DNA of 64,000 nucleotides from Terfezia claveryi (GCA_015179025.1 WHUX01000124.1:1-64000); one strand, 5' to 3'. Numbered from the stretch's first letter, positions 21,753 to 34,402 are shown. Notes: generated from the sequence alone by a model not told the origin. Translations and numbers: made by a program.

Positions 21753-21759
21753 ACGCAAA

Positions 21760-24700
21760 TAACGTAGTTGCTGATGTCTCTTACTGGCTCTTCAGATGAA
21801 TATCACAAAACCCTCCGCACTTTCCTTGATAAGGACGAAGCCAAAAGGGATATCCTCCTCTCCTTCCTCGTCGAACATCACTCTAATATAGTCGACAACC
21901 TCTCAACTAAGTCCGACCTTACATATGCCGATGCAAAATTACGACTCCTCTCTGTTAGTTCCGAAATCGAAAAATGGAACACTGCTCTCTCTGCCTCCTT
22001 CAAGAAGAAAGGCAAGCCTCAACAGCAGCAATCACAACAACAAAACAAGGACTTCAATGTGGAATGCACCTATTGCAAGAAGCATCAACTCAGTAAATAC
22101 ATAGGTCACACATGGCAGAAGTGCCAGAAGTTGAAGAAGTCAAACGAGGATAACAAGAAGGATAAAAAGAAGGAAGACAAGAAGGAACAGGCTCTTATCG
22201 TTGGCAGCTCTGGTAGCTCCAAGGACGAGGCTCTCAGCGTCAGTAACCCATCCCGAAAAACCATCTGGAAATTCGATACAGCGTGCAGGGCTCATAAAAC
22301 CAACGACATAGGACACTTCGAGAACTTTTCAAAGGATAATGGAACTGTAGAAGGAGCTGGCAATAATCTCCTTGAAGCTAAAGGAAAAGGGACAGTCCTT
22401 CTTAACTGTCTACTCCCTAATGGCTCTACTTCTACTGTTCGTCTTGTCAATGTTCGATATGTTCCTTCTCTTGGTCACTCACTGTTTTCTTGGAATGCTG
22501 TTCGATCTCGTCTTTCCACTTTTTCTACGGACTCTGGGTTTTATGTTATGAAGAAAGGCAATAATTCTATGTTATTTATGGTGGAAGTTGTTGGAAGTCT
22601 CCCGTTTATTATTGAGTCAAATGAAAAGGCATTGGTTTCCTCCTCTCGAAAAACTATCGATCACTGGCATCAGTCATTCGGTCATCAAGCCATTACTGTC
22701 CTTAAGCATAAAGAACTCTACTCTGATGGTGATATTCTCCCAACACCCCCTGATAACTATCATTGTGAGCCATGCATACTCGCCAAATCTACTCACTCTG
22801 TCCCTAAGTCTACAACATCTCATGCCTCCAATATTCTCGAACTCATTCACTCAGATCTTAGTGGTAAACTCCCCACACCCTCTTTTGGTGGAGCAAGCTA
22901 CTTCATCACACTTATTGATGACTACTCTCGTGCTTCTTGGGTCTACTTCCTTAAACAGAAATCCGACTCAACCAAATCAATCCAAGACTTTGTTACCTTG
23001 GTTGAAAAGCAAACGTCACACCATGTTAAATGGTTTCGTACTGATAATGGTGGAGAATATGTTAACAAAGATCTTGAACAGTTCTTTATGTCAAAAGGCA
23101 TCGTGCATGAACTAACGCCCCCTTACTCTCATGAATCTAATGGTGTAGCTGAATGCTTCAACCGAACAATACAGAACATGATGAGGACTATGTTGCCGAA
23201 TATGGACAAAAGATTCTGGGCTGAAGCTTGCTCAACTTCGACCTATCTTCGAAATCAGTCACCTCATAGTGCTGTCAAAGGGAAGACTCCCTATGAGGTC
23301 TTTCACGGCAATAAACCTACCATCTCTCACCTTTAACCCTTCGGCAAGGAATGTTATATACACATACTTGAGGAACGATGACCTGCAGGCAGTAAACTTC
23401 TACCACGGGCTGAAAAAGGTATATTCATTGGTTATACTAATAGCACAGCTATCTATAAGGTCCATGTACCTTCTAGAAAGCATACTTATACAGTTCGAGC
23501 ACAAGATGTCATTTTCGGACTGAGTACAACTCCAGAAGGGGTACCTCTACATACATCTAACTCAACTAATCTATCACGGTCACCAACTACGAATACTGCT
23601 TCTCCTTGTACTTCTCCACTTGAAGTAATCCCATACACTAGCTCAGAATTCCCAAACGAATATCTCTGGCAACAATGGTGTATACGAAATCCAAAACAAG
23701 CAGAAGAATGGTATTTTAAGGGACACCCGCTCATTCATAAAGTATGGTTCCCTAGTATGACTCTTTCCCATCCGACTGAAACAACATCGAACACTACTAC
23801 TTCCCCACCACCTATTCCTCCAACATCAACTACAACGTCATCACCTCCTCCACCAGCTCCTGGACCTATATCCAAACAAACTCCACAAGTTCACTTACCT
23901 CCTCCACCTCAGAACTGAGATGAATATTCACCACTTACTTCAATTCCTCAAGACCTTCGACAATCTTTACCCGATGATTCCAACGATAGAAACTTCACCC
24001 GAATCGTTAGTGGAAAAATAGTTAGACCTACAACCATTACCAAGGCATGTCGAGCTGTTTTTAAACCAATCAAATTCGGAACTGCACAAGCTCCTATCGT
24101 CCCCATAATCGGTATAAAGATACAGTTTGATGGTCGTTCCAGGTTAATCAAAGACCTACCTGAAGTCTTTGATGAGGATAACGAAGAAGATAAAGTGTTG
24201 ATTGCTTTAGTCTCACAATATTGTGACAAACCTCGAACCTTTAAACAGGCTGTTAACTTACCTGATGAAGAAAAATGGAGAAAGGCTATGAACGAAGAGT
24301 TGGAAGCTATGAAGGATCAAGATGTTTGGAAAGTGGTCCCAACACCACAGGATAGGAATATTATTGGAAGCAAGTGGGTATTTAAGATTAAGCGAGATGC
24401 TAATGGGAATATCAATCGGTACAAGGCTCGTCTAGTTGCTCAAGGTTTCTCTCAACAACCCGGCACAGACTTCGACGAAATCTTTTCTCCTGTTGTCCGA
24501 TACGACTCTCTCCGCCTTCTTATTGCTTTATCTGCCCACTTCCAATGGGAACCTCAACAAATGGATATCAAAGCAGCCTTCCTTTACGGCTCTTTGAATG
24601 AAATTATCTACATGCAACTCCCGGAAGGCACCCGAATTGACGGCATGTGTGCTAAACTTAACCGATCCATTTATGGATTAAAGCAGTCTCCTCGTCAGTG

Positions 24701-25745
24701 GTATGGACGATTAATATTTTTCCTCCTGACAATAGGTTTCTCTGCTTGTGCCTTTGACCCCTGCGTCTTTGTCCATAAGTCTGGCACAATCATACTCGCC
24801 CTTTATGTCGATGACATTACTTTATTCGGATATAAAGACTTAGCCATTATGAAGTCTACCAAACAGTTACTCAAACGAGAGTTTAAGTTAACTGATATGG
24901 GTAACTTACATTGGCTTCTAGGAATTCGAATTAAGTACTCTAAGCACAGTATCACACTATCTCAATCCTCCTACATCAACAAGATCCTCGAATGTTTCGG
25001 TATGATGGACTGCAACCCCGTCACTCTTTCTCTTGACTCGAACCATACTCTTCGACAATGCACAGATGAAAATGAGGTTACCGACATCTCCCTCTATCAA
25101 CAAATCGTTGGATCACTCATGTATGCAGTTATTGGAACACGTCCTGACCTGGCTTACTTTGTAACTCTTCTCTCACAATTCTCTCACAAACCATCAAAGG
25201 ATCACCTCGGAGCAGTTAAACGAGTCCTACGCTACCTTAAGGGTACTCGCGATCTTACCTTGACCTACAAACTCGGACAACCTCTTTCACTAGAAGGATT
25301 TACTGATTCAGACTTTACTGGATGTCATGACACTCGACGGTCGACCTCAGGATATATCTTCAAGCTCGCCTCTTGTACTATCTGCTGGAGATCACAAAAA
25401 CAAAAATGCGTGACAACCTCCACTACCGAAGTAGAATACATTGCTGGTTCTACTACTACTAAACAACAAATTTGGCTTCAGAACGCACTAAGTGAGCTCT
25501 GTATCAAAGATATTCCTTCTGCCCTCTCTTGTGACAATAACGGCTCTATCGACCTGTCTCATAATCCTCGAATTTCCGATAAGTCAAAGCATATTGACGT
25601 TGCTTACCACTTCATCTGCGAACTCGTTAACTCTGGCACTATCACGCTGTTACACATTCCTGGTGAATACAATCCAGCGGACATATGCACAAAGGCCTTT
25701 CCTGGTCCACGGTTCTCCTATCTCAAAGGATTAATCATAGGATAA
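21760..25745 (+). pseudogene. Copia gag-pol polyprotein
   Basis: One frame carries three stops (23334 TAA, about 23380 TGA, about 23918 TGA). It starts mid-gag (LLMSLTGSSDEYHKTLRTFL). It has an extended zinc knuckle (CTYC ... HTWQKC, about 22070-22130), a protease-like WKFDTACRAHKTND (about 22268), the integrase zinc region (HWHQSFGHQ ... CEPCILAKS, about 22660-22790) and core (LIDDYSRASWVYFLK, RTDNGGEYVNKDLEQFF, SHESNGVAECFNRT). RT has KARLVAQGFSQQPGTDFDEI and the catalytic LYVDDITLFG (about 24805). RNase H has GFTDSDFTGCHDTRRSTSGY and a late DVAYHFICELV. The frame ends at 25745, just before a polypurine tract. The long open 516-residue RT-RNase H part shows that decay is modest. Confidence 0.9.
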
Positions 25746-25760
25746 CAAGTGAGAAGGGGT

Positions 25761-26396
25761 GTTGAAAATAATCATTTCCTTTCGATATAGTTAAGTATTT
25801 CCACACAATACATCGTTCTTTCTTACGATTACTTCCACATCATGCTGATACCCAATATGGACACTTGCTACCCGATTAAGGACTTCTGTATTATTTCTTT
25901 CACATGTGTTCACATGTCGTTCACATGTTCTAATTATCTTTGCTTACTTTCCTAACTTAGTATCTATTATCGTTGCATGATGCTGCTTTACTACTTAAGG
26001 TTACTGCTTACTTGTCTCAATTGTCATGACTCAACGATCAACACTTCTATGACTTTCTGTTATATTCGTTGACTCATATTACTGTCTCAGTCGTACACCT
26101 CTATATATTTCTTTATTCACATGTGCACGATATACTATTCTTAGGTTATGTAACTTAGACTTTCTTACTAAATCTTAACCCTCAACTCGTACCATTATAT
26201 ATGAGCTTCCTACTCCTGTATCTAGTTCTATACACTTCTCGATTAGACTCAATATGACTCTCTACTCTCGACATAATTCAACCATCTGCTCTCTCGCACT
26301 TCTGCTCGCTCGCACTCTCTTCTTAATAGCACTACTGTCCACCGCTACTACCTCCGTAATTACTACCGCGATACCTCTGCTCATAGTAACCTTTTA
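25761..26396 (+). repeat. Putative 3' LTR of the Copia element
   Basis: It begins TGTTGAAAATAATC directly after the purine tract GAGAAGGGG (25752-25760). It is AT-rich and non-coding, with TATATATTTC near 26102. The right end is set by the start of the MULE fragment and may be off by a few bases. Confidence 0.6.
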
Positions 26397-27015
26397 ATAC
26401 CGACAGCTAACAATAATGTTTGCATAAAACGAGCCTTTAGAAAAGTTCCATCTACTGCCATAAATTTTCGTATATGGGAAAATGACTCTTGTGATTATTG
26501 TGGGCAAATAAAAATCTGATGAAATATGTTATGTGATTTAACATCCGAGTCCGAATTCTCAAAATCTAACTGAATATAGATATTGGGATGTTTGGCTTGT
26601 AAAGTTGTAGTATAGGAAGGAATTTGCTGGAATTGCTGCATTTGATGTTCACGTCGGTCTTGAATTAGAGCCATCTTCACTAGCTGGGCTAATTGGTGGG
26701 AGGTAGACTGAGAATATTCCATGTGAATACAATCCACAATTTCCTGAACTTTTATAGCTTTGGTAACAAATAGATGCTTAGGTACAACTCGATGGAGCCA
26801 AACTTGTTGGTTTGCTAGTGCTGGTAGAGTAGTACTACTACTACTAATACCAGTGCAAGTATGTTGAGTATATAAAGATTTGACTTCAATCTCATTATCT
26901 GAATTGTAAGAAGCAAATAACCGCTATAAGTAACCACTTGCACTATGTTGACATATATAGTATGCCCGTAGCTTGTCTTTTTTTGATACTTGAAAATCAA
27001 ACTGCATTGACATAG
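26397..27015 (-). pseudogene. MULE transposase fragment, N-terminal half
   Basis: Reading the minus strand gives a FAR1/MULE N-terminal zinc-type region (KLRAYYICQHSASGYL, NEIEVKSLYTQHTC), WLHRVVPKHLFVTKAIKVQE, QMQQFQQIPSYTTTLQAKHP and the start of the catalytic domain (HIRKFMAVDGTFLKARFMQT), ending at LLLAVGI against the Copia LTR. It is colinear with residues 40-230 of the element at 52292-54252 but clearly diverged. Stops occur in at least two places. It is truncated at the Copia junction. Confidence 0.75.
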
Positions 27016-27215
27016 CCCAATCTTCTAGTTCAATGTGAAGCTTTTTCTATGTCATAAACCGTTATCTAATTGTAATTGCTATTGCAAATAACTCTAAATA
27101 TTATAGTTAAAATAAAATCAAGAAACTTATCATATGAAAAACTAACCTATGCCAATAGACTCAAGCAATAACAGTGGTAGACTAAGATCACAGTAATAGA
27201 CAAAGGGTTATAGGA

Positions 27216-27320
27216 GCAAAGGAAGGCCGCAAAAGTAGAGGAAGGCCGTAGAAGTAGAGGAAGGCCGTGGAAGTAGAGGAAGGCCGTAGAAGTAGAGGAA
27301 GGCCGTAGAAGTAGGAAGTC
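27216..27320. repeat. 19-bp tandem repeat (GGAAGGCCGTAGAAGTAGA)
   Basis: About five consecutive units. No gene was found between the MULE fragment and the large array that follows. Confidence 0.85.
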
Positions 27321-27589
27321 AGAATAAGGGAAAACAATAGGAAGAAAGAATAAAGTATTTAAAATAAGGTATAAAATGAGCCCGAAACATATTAAATTAA
27401 TATCATTAAGTATAGTAGATCTACAGTCAAAGAGCAAGTCTGAGTTCGGAGAACAAATATGAGGGTGGTAAGTACACATAACATGAGCTATGGGAGCCAG
27501 CCTGAATTACCTGAACTGGCTGGTAGTGTTTGAGGTTGCTAGTATATAGAGGTCACTACTGAGGTCTGAGGCCTATAGAGATTAGTGGC

Positions 27590-29625
27590 CTGTAGGGTTG
27601 GTGTCTTATGTAGGTCAATAGCCTATGGAGGTCGGTAGTATATGGGGGTTGCTCCCATATGGAGGTTGCTGGCATATAGGGGTCGCTGCTATATGGAGGT
27701 CGCTGCCATATAGAGGTCGCTACCATATAGAGGTCGCTACCATATAGAGGTTACTGGCATATGGAGGTCGCTGTCATATAGAGGTCACTGCTATATAGAG
27801 GTCGCTGCCATATAGACGTCCCTACCATATAGAGGTCGCTGCCATATAGAAGTTGCTGGCATATGGAGGTCGCTGCCATATGGAGGTTGCTGGTATATGG
27901 AGGTCGCTGTCCTACAGGGGTCGGTAGTATATGAGGGTTACTACCATACGGAGGTCGCTACCATATAGAGGTCGCTGCCATATAGAGGTTGTGGGCATAT
28001 GGAGGTCGCTGCCATTACGGAGGTTGCTGCCATATGGAGGTCGCTGCCATATAGAGGTCGCTGCCATATAGAGGTCGCTGCCATATAGACGTCGCTGCCA
28101 TATAGAGGTCGCTGCCATACGGAGGTCGACAGCCTATAGAGGTCGGTGGTATATGAGGTTGCTTCCATACGGAGGTCAATGGCCTATGGAGGTCGGTGGT
28201 ATATGGAAGTTGCTCCCATACGGAGGTTGCTGCTATACGGAGGTTGCTGGCATATGGAGGTCGCTGCCATATAGAGGTCACTGCCATATAGAGATTGCTG
28301 CCATACAGAGGTCGCTGCCATATAGAGGTCACTGCCATATAGAGGTCACTGCCACATAGAGGTCGCTGCCATATAGAGGTCGCTGCCATATGGAAGTTGC
28401 TGGCATATAGAGGTTGCTACCATATAGAGGTCGCTGCCATATAGAGGTCGCTGCCATATAGAGGTCGCTGCCATATGGAGGTTGCTGGCATATGGAGGTC
28501 GCTGCCATATAGAGGTCGCTGCCATATAGAAGTTGCTGGCATATGGAGGTCGCTGCCATATGGAGGTTGCTGGCATATGGAGGTCGCTGTCCTATAGGGG
28601 TCGGTAGTATATGGGGTTACTACCATACGGAGGTCGCTACCATATAGAGGTCGCTAACATATAGAGGTTGTGGGCATATGGAGGTCGCTGCCATTACGGA
28701 GGTTGCTGCCATATGGAGGTCGCTGCCATATAGAGGTCGCTGCTATATAGACGTCGCTGCCATATAGAGGTCGCTGCCATACGGAGGTCGACAGCCTATG
28801 GAGGTCGGTGGTATATGAGGTTGCTTCCATACGGAGGTCAATGGCCTATGGAGGTCGGTGGTATATGGCAGTTGCTCCCATACGGAGGTTGCTGCTATAC
28901 GGAGGTTGCTGGCATATGGAGGTCGCTGCCATATAGAGGTCACTACCATATAGAGATTGCTGCCATACAGAGGTCGCTGCCATATAGAGGTCACTGCCAT
29001 ATAGAGGTCACTGCCACATAGAGGTCGCTACCATATAGAGGTCGCTACCATATGGAAGTTGCTGGCATATAGAGGTTGCTACCATATAGAGGTCGCTGCC
29101 ATATAGAGGTCGCTGACATATAGAGGTTGCTGCCATATGGAGGTTGCTGGCATATGGAGGTCGCTGCCATATAGAGGTCGCTGCCATATAGAGGTCGCTG
29201 CCATATGGAAGTTGCTGGCATATGGAGGTCGCTCCCATACGGAGGTTGCTGGCATATGGAGGTCACTGTCCTATAGGGGTCGTTGGTATATGGGGGTTAC
29301 TGCCATACGGAGTTCGCTGCCATATAGAGGTCGCTGCCATTTAGAGGTTGCTGGCATATGGAGGTCGCTACCATTACGGAGGTTGCTGCCATATGGAGGT
29401 CGCTGCCATATAGAGGTCGCTGCCATATAGAGGTCGCTGCCATTTAGAAGTTGCTGGCATATGGATGTCACTGCCATATAGAGGTCGCTGCCATACAGAG
29501 GTCGCTGCCATATGGAGGTTGCTAGTATATGGAGGTCAGGTCTTATGGAGGTTGCTGGCATACGGAGGTCGGGTCCTATGGAGGTTGCTGGCATACAGAG
29601 GTCACGTCCTATGGAGTTCATCAGC
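27590..29625. repeat. 18-bp minisatellite array with 662-bp higher-order repeat
   Basis: About 110 variants of GGTCGCTGCCATATAGA(G) cover 2 kb. Unit variants (GTTGCTGGCATATGGA, ACGGAGGT) recur in the same order 662 bp apart: the block at 28130-28560 is repeated at 28792-29225, and a third partial copy starts near 29340. The unit length is a multiple of three, so long open frames appear on both strands; these are not genes. Confidence 0.92.
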
Positions 29626-29649
29626 AAGAAAAAAGTGGCATCGGGACGC

Positions 29650-29868
29650 CAGGTAGTGTCTCCAAGAGACAGGATTGTCTCTGGTGTCTTTTGTGTCTTT
29701 TATGTCTCCTACGTGTCTCCTAAGTGTCTCCCATGTGTCTCCCAGTGTCTCCCAGTGTCTCCTGTAGATACTGGGAGACATTCTGCCAATTGTGGAGACA
29801 CACTTTGTCTCCAGTGGCAATACTGTCTCTAGAGACACTAGAGACAAACTATTTTCTTTCCTGATGTT
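29650..29868. repeat. GTCTCC-rich block, unmutated copy of an AT-rich counterpart
   Basis: It is rich in GTGTCTCC/GGAGACA motifs, which form inverted pairs (for example TACTGGGAGACA and TGTCTCC). It is colinear with 32838-33055, where most of these C and G positions are T and A. No coding frame. Confidence 0.75.
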
Positions 29869-30229
29869 TGCTGGCATACGGAGGTCGCGTCCTATGGAGG
29901 TTGCTGGCATATGGAGGTCGTGGTCGGTGGATGGGGGTTGCTGCCATATGGAAAGCCAGTGGCATTAGAAAATTGACTAGAATATTGTTATTAGCAAGAG
30001 CTAGAGATTCGGATATACACAAGACTAACTTGTGCCCCAGACCGGGAGTGGTATTGCATGAGCGTGTTGGCTGAGCTACATATTTTGCATAGAGTCACGC
30101 CTAGCAGAGAGTTAGTATAGTGTTGTACTCTAGTAGAGAGAGTGGTATAGCGCTGTATCTCAAACATGTTCCATAAAGTCAGTGGCAATTCATATAAGTC
30201 TCACAATTTTCAGTGGCAATACAAACGTT

Positions 30230-33200
30230 TTCTCCTTTTTAAATAGACTTAAGTATAGAATATAGTTATCTTATTAGATTAATTTAGCAGATTCCCTAAT
30301 TAAATCAAATTCTAGTTAGGTTTTCTAAGATATAGTCAATAGCTATACTAGTTATGAGTAAGGTTAAGTTTTTCAAGCTAATATATTTATATTAGCAAGT
30401 ATGTAGGTTGTAAGTAAAGTGTAGAAGTTTGTGAGTTAAGAATCATGCTGATATTTAGTATGACTATTATAAGTTTTATAAGTTACCAGTAAATATTAAG
30501 GTTTATGGTTTGAAAGTTATACTTATATCTGGTATGATTGTTATAAGTTCAAGAATAATTAGTAATAGGACTTAATAGGTAAGTATATGTATTGACAGTA
30601 ATACTATAATCTAGGTCAAAGTCAAGTATAAGGTTATAGGTAAAGTTTAGATTATAGTTATAGTCTAAAAGGGTCTATAACAATTGCTTACTATAATAGT
30701 TTGATTATCTATATAGATATAGATAGTGTATCTAGATATTTAAGCATTAAAGAAATTGAGTAAAGGAAATATATAACTTCTGATAATAATTTTATGCTAA
30801 TATTCTCTTTGATATATTTCAATAATATTCTGATATTTAATATTTCTATATAGTTATTTATTGTATTTGGATTTAGTTCCTATATATTAACCTAACTATA
30901 AAGTATTTCTATAGTTACAGCTTATTTATAATAATTCTAGACTTATTTTCTTATAATTATATTTTGAAAGTATCATATATATCTAACAAATAAATCTTTT
31001 GATATTTTCTATATAGTTTGGATACTTTTAATATACTACTAGATACTACTAAATACTACTAAATACTATTAAAGGTCAACTAAATTTTTTTCTAATCAAG
31101 TTAATTATTTAAATCTATAATTTGTATCTTAAAGGTAATTATATTCTACTTATAATATAGTAAGATATAGTGTTATAATTTATAAGTCATATATTCTAGG
31201 TTAGAGTTATATATTATAGGTTATATATAAATAAATAATATAAGTAAATTTTTTTGTTATATTTTTATATACTTGTTACTTATATTACATCTTAGTAAAA
31301 AAACTATAATAAAGTATCTAGAAACATAAATAGATTTAGGATAAGACAAGTTAATCTGCTAAGTCTAGTATATAGAAAGTAAAATATAACTAAATTAAGT
31401 AAGTTAAGGTCTTATACAATTATTAACTAGCTTATACCAGATAACTTAAAGAGCCTAATTAGACCTCTATCTAAATTATATAGGTAAAATAGAGAAAAAT
31501 AAGAAACTACTTACAAAAACTTTCCTCTATTCTTAAAACAAAATGAAATATTAATGGATTTAATAAGATAAGAAAAATTAGAGACTTCTAAGAACTCTTC
31601 TTCTATAAACTTTACTGAGGTAATCAACCTTTATAGAGTGTTTGCTACTAGCTAATAAGGACTAGTCTATCCTAGTATAAATAGATATTAATGATTCATA
31701 GGTATCTCTGAAATATATTACTATGTAGTAAAGAATAACCTATTTTAGCTTAGGTAAATATTAGTATTTAAAAATATCTCTTAATCTTTTTTATTTTTAT
31801 TTTCCAACTAACTTCTAGTAAAGTAAACTGAAGAAGGCTTCTACTATATTTTAATTCTTATTATCTTCCTCTTTAATCTAAATAGGGATAATATAAATGA
31901 AAATATTAAGTATCTCATATCAAAGTTTTTTTCATATTTTTAATAAATAATTATATATATATAGGAGACTGTATTTTCTATTCTTTATTTCTACTCTTTA
32001 TTTAATATCTTGTACTTTCTACCTGATATTCGAAATACAAAGTATTTAAAGTCTATAGTCTATAGTCTATAGTCTATTTTTTCCTGATTTCCTTGCTTAA
32101 TACTTAATCAATTTATTCACTCAATTCTTTACTAATTTGCTTACTTGATTCCTCACTAAATTTACTTGCTTAATTCTAAGTTTATTTACTTATTTAATTA
32201 CTTACTGATTTACTTGCTCAATTTCTTACTAATTTACTAACTCAATTCTTTATTATTCTCTTACTCAATTGCTTACTGATTTACTTATTTAATTTCTTAC
32301 TAAATTTGCTTATTTAATTCTAGGCTCATTCACTCACACAATTTCTTACTAATTTGCTTCCTTAATTCTAATCTCATTTAGATAGGAATATAGGACTTAT
32401 GTATATAGTTTCTATAAGACTTATTCAGATACATATAATTTACTTAGTCTTTTAAAGTTCTATAATACTTATATATTTAGTTACTTTTAAATTATAGTGA
32501 GAATTAAATAAAATATTTCAAATATATAAAATATATATATTATAGTAAAATAAGTATATGCACTATTTATTATAACTATAGTAATAGAAAACCAAGTATA
32601 AAAGTCTTACTATTATAAAGGGGTACAATCAAAGCTTTAAAAGATTCTAGGTAATTAGCCTAGTATATGAATATTGTATATAATAATAGAGTATATAGAA
32701 TAGATTAACTAAGAGTATGATATTAAGTATAGGTTAATATGTATAAAGATATTGCAAACAGGTTAGTAAAGAGAAAGATTTTGGTAAGAGAGTATATAGT
32801 AGATTAGTAAGATAAAAGTAGTATCAGAATACCAAGTAGTGTCTTTAAAATATAGGGTTGTCTTTTATATCTTTTATATCTTTTATATTTCCTAAGTATC
32901 TCCTAAATAGCTCTTATATATCTTCTAGTATCCTTTAATATCTCCAAGAGATAGTAGAACATATTCTGCCAATTATAGAGATATATCTAATTTTTAGTAG
33001 TATTACTATCTTTAAAAATATTAAAGATAAACTATTTTCTTTCCTAATATATTTGCTTGCAAATTAAAGAGTATAAAAAGGCTTTAAGGTATAAGTATTA
33101 GTATTACATAATCTATATTGTAAGAATAAAATCTTTACATAATATAATATTTTTAGGTTTTAAATTTGTATTATATATATAACATATATATAATACAAGC

Positions 33201-33365
33201 TAAAATTTTTCTGATATTAATACTATACTTATATAAAAAGCAACCAACTTTAGATCCCAACAATATAATAAAATCTTAATGAATTAATATTATACAAGTT
33301 AGTAAGTGATTAATTCAATAGTTAAAAATCCATATTAAAAATCTTAGGTACAATTGACTTCATAG
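30230..33365. other. AT-rich tract, probably RIP-degraded repeats
   Basis: The base composition switches sharply to about 75-80% A+T here and back again near 33370. There are no open frames of note and almost no CG dinucleotides. Parts are decayed repeats: 32838-33055 aligns with 29650-29868, with C-to-T and G-to-A changes. 32090-32360 is a degenerate array built on TTACTNATTTGCTTACTTAATTC. 32045-32080 has GTCTATA repeats. Confidence 0.8.
32838..33055. repeat. RIP-like mutated copy of 29650-29868
   Basis: Anchors in common include CATATTCTGCCAATT versus CATTCTGCCAATT and AAACTATTTTCTTTCCT at the end. Between them GTGTCTCC became ATATCTCC or GTATCTCC and GAGACA became AAGATA. The changes are overwhelmingly transitions. 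Confidence 0.75.
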
Positions 33366-34402
33366 TTGTTGCATAGTAAGCCTGCAAAGTTTGGAAAATA
33401 GCTCTATTTATAGGAGATACTGCCATCCTATCAAAAAAAGCACCCAAAAAACAACCTTGTGCTTAGTCCGTGTCTCAAGTTAGAGCTTAGATTTGCGGGA
33501 AATCGACCAGGATCTGGTGTTTGCTGTGGCAACGGCGAGAGCCTGTAAAAACGCTCGAAACTGGTTTGGGTCAACCGGTCCAATGAGAATTGGGGCGGTT
33601 GCCACGTCACTCAGCCGGAAAGAAATCGCCCACATTGAGAGCGAAGTTCAGAAATCTTCAGCCTCGGGGGGATTTTGTAGTTTGAATAAATTACTCGAAT
33701 ATATTAGATCAAAGTGCTCGCGTCCTGGTTGTTGAGTTCTCGTAATCACTCGGTCCTTGGAAGTTGTTGTCGGCCGATGATTAATTCCGTCTACCTTCCT
33801 ACTTACTTACTTCTAGTTCCATGACAGTTGACGTAAGAGAAACGTGCACATAACTATGCACATGAAGGCAGCCAGCCATCAACCTGAGGCTCAACTTGAA
33901 CCTATCCTATCACAGCTTTCGCGTCTTCCCTATCGATATCGATATTCTTATCCACGTGCATGCATCGTATACTCGAAAGGTTCGTCCGTGCATCAACGCT
34001 AGAGTAGAGCTCCAATTGCACCTTTGATATGATCCCACTGCACGCGCACTGCACCGCACTGGGCCCAACGTACGGCATGTGTGTTCTGCCATGTGAGAAG
34101 ATAAGCTTCCTGGATTGCAACCACCACGCTGTTGAGCCCCACTGATGGCGGCGGCCCGGGGCTCTGTGTGCAAGTGATGTTGAGACCTGTGAGACCGTAC
34201 TAGTTCTTTTGGAGGCCCAGAGCGTCCACGAGGTTAAAAGGACGTGGGTTTCTGAACCCCCGCTTCTTAGTATCTATTTGTTGTGTGTCAGTAACATCCA
34301 AAAGCTCTTCATCACAATGGAAAACAACAACCCTTCCCATCGTACATAACCAGAGATATAACCCCAGCATCTCCAACCAAGTCCACCACAGCACAGCACA
34401 AC
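33366..34402. other. Intergenic region upstream of the P450 gene
   Basis: Composition returns to normal. A short plus-strand frame at 33493-33735 (80 codons) has no recognisable features and is not called. CGATATCGATATCG-like alternation lies near 33930. The P450 promoter should lie in 34200-34402. Confidence 0.5.

Larger units (their letters stand above)
12160..21755. mobile_element. Probable Plavaka-type (CACTA-like) element with cargo genes
   Basis: The proposed element contains a broken Plavaka-like transposase (minus), a small minus-strand gene, a plus-strand gene of unknown family and an intact DUF6532-like gene. The outer ends carry related GCGTCAGG/TGCGTCACAAC repeats: several at 12172-12330 and an inverted set at 21703-21752. 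CACTA-like elements typically carry such subterminal repeats and non-transposase genes. Exact ends and a target duplication were not found. On the right the element abuts a truncated Copia copy, so that end may be lost. The extent is inference. Confidence 0.45.
21760..26396 (+). mobile_element. Ty1/Copia element, 5'-truncated
   Basis: It contains partial gag, protease, integrase, RT and RNase H in Copia order, and a putative 3' LTR. No matching 5' LTR is present upstream, and the copy starts inside gag at about 21760. The right end abuts a MULE fragment at about 26397. The right LTR boundary is approximate because no second LTR is available for comparison. Confidence 0.85.

Noticed and set aside
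12160..21755. Interpretation as a bacterial-type defence island or a Starship
   Set aside because: No tyrosine recombinase (DUF3435), NLR or nuclease gene was seen. The transposase signature is Plavaka-like and the size is about 10 kb.
27912..29627. Many long open frames (for example YGSDLYMAATSIWQRP repeats) on both strands
   Set aside because: They follow directly from an 18-bp tandem repeat whose period is a multiple of three and are open on both strands. No start context, intron or domain supports a gene.
33493..33735. 80-codon plus-strand frame next to the AT-rich tract
   Set aside because: No recognisable domain, no leader or intron evidence, and a length expected by chance.
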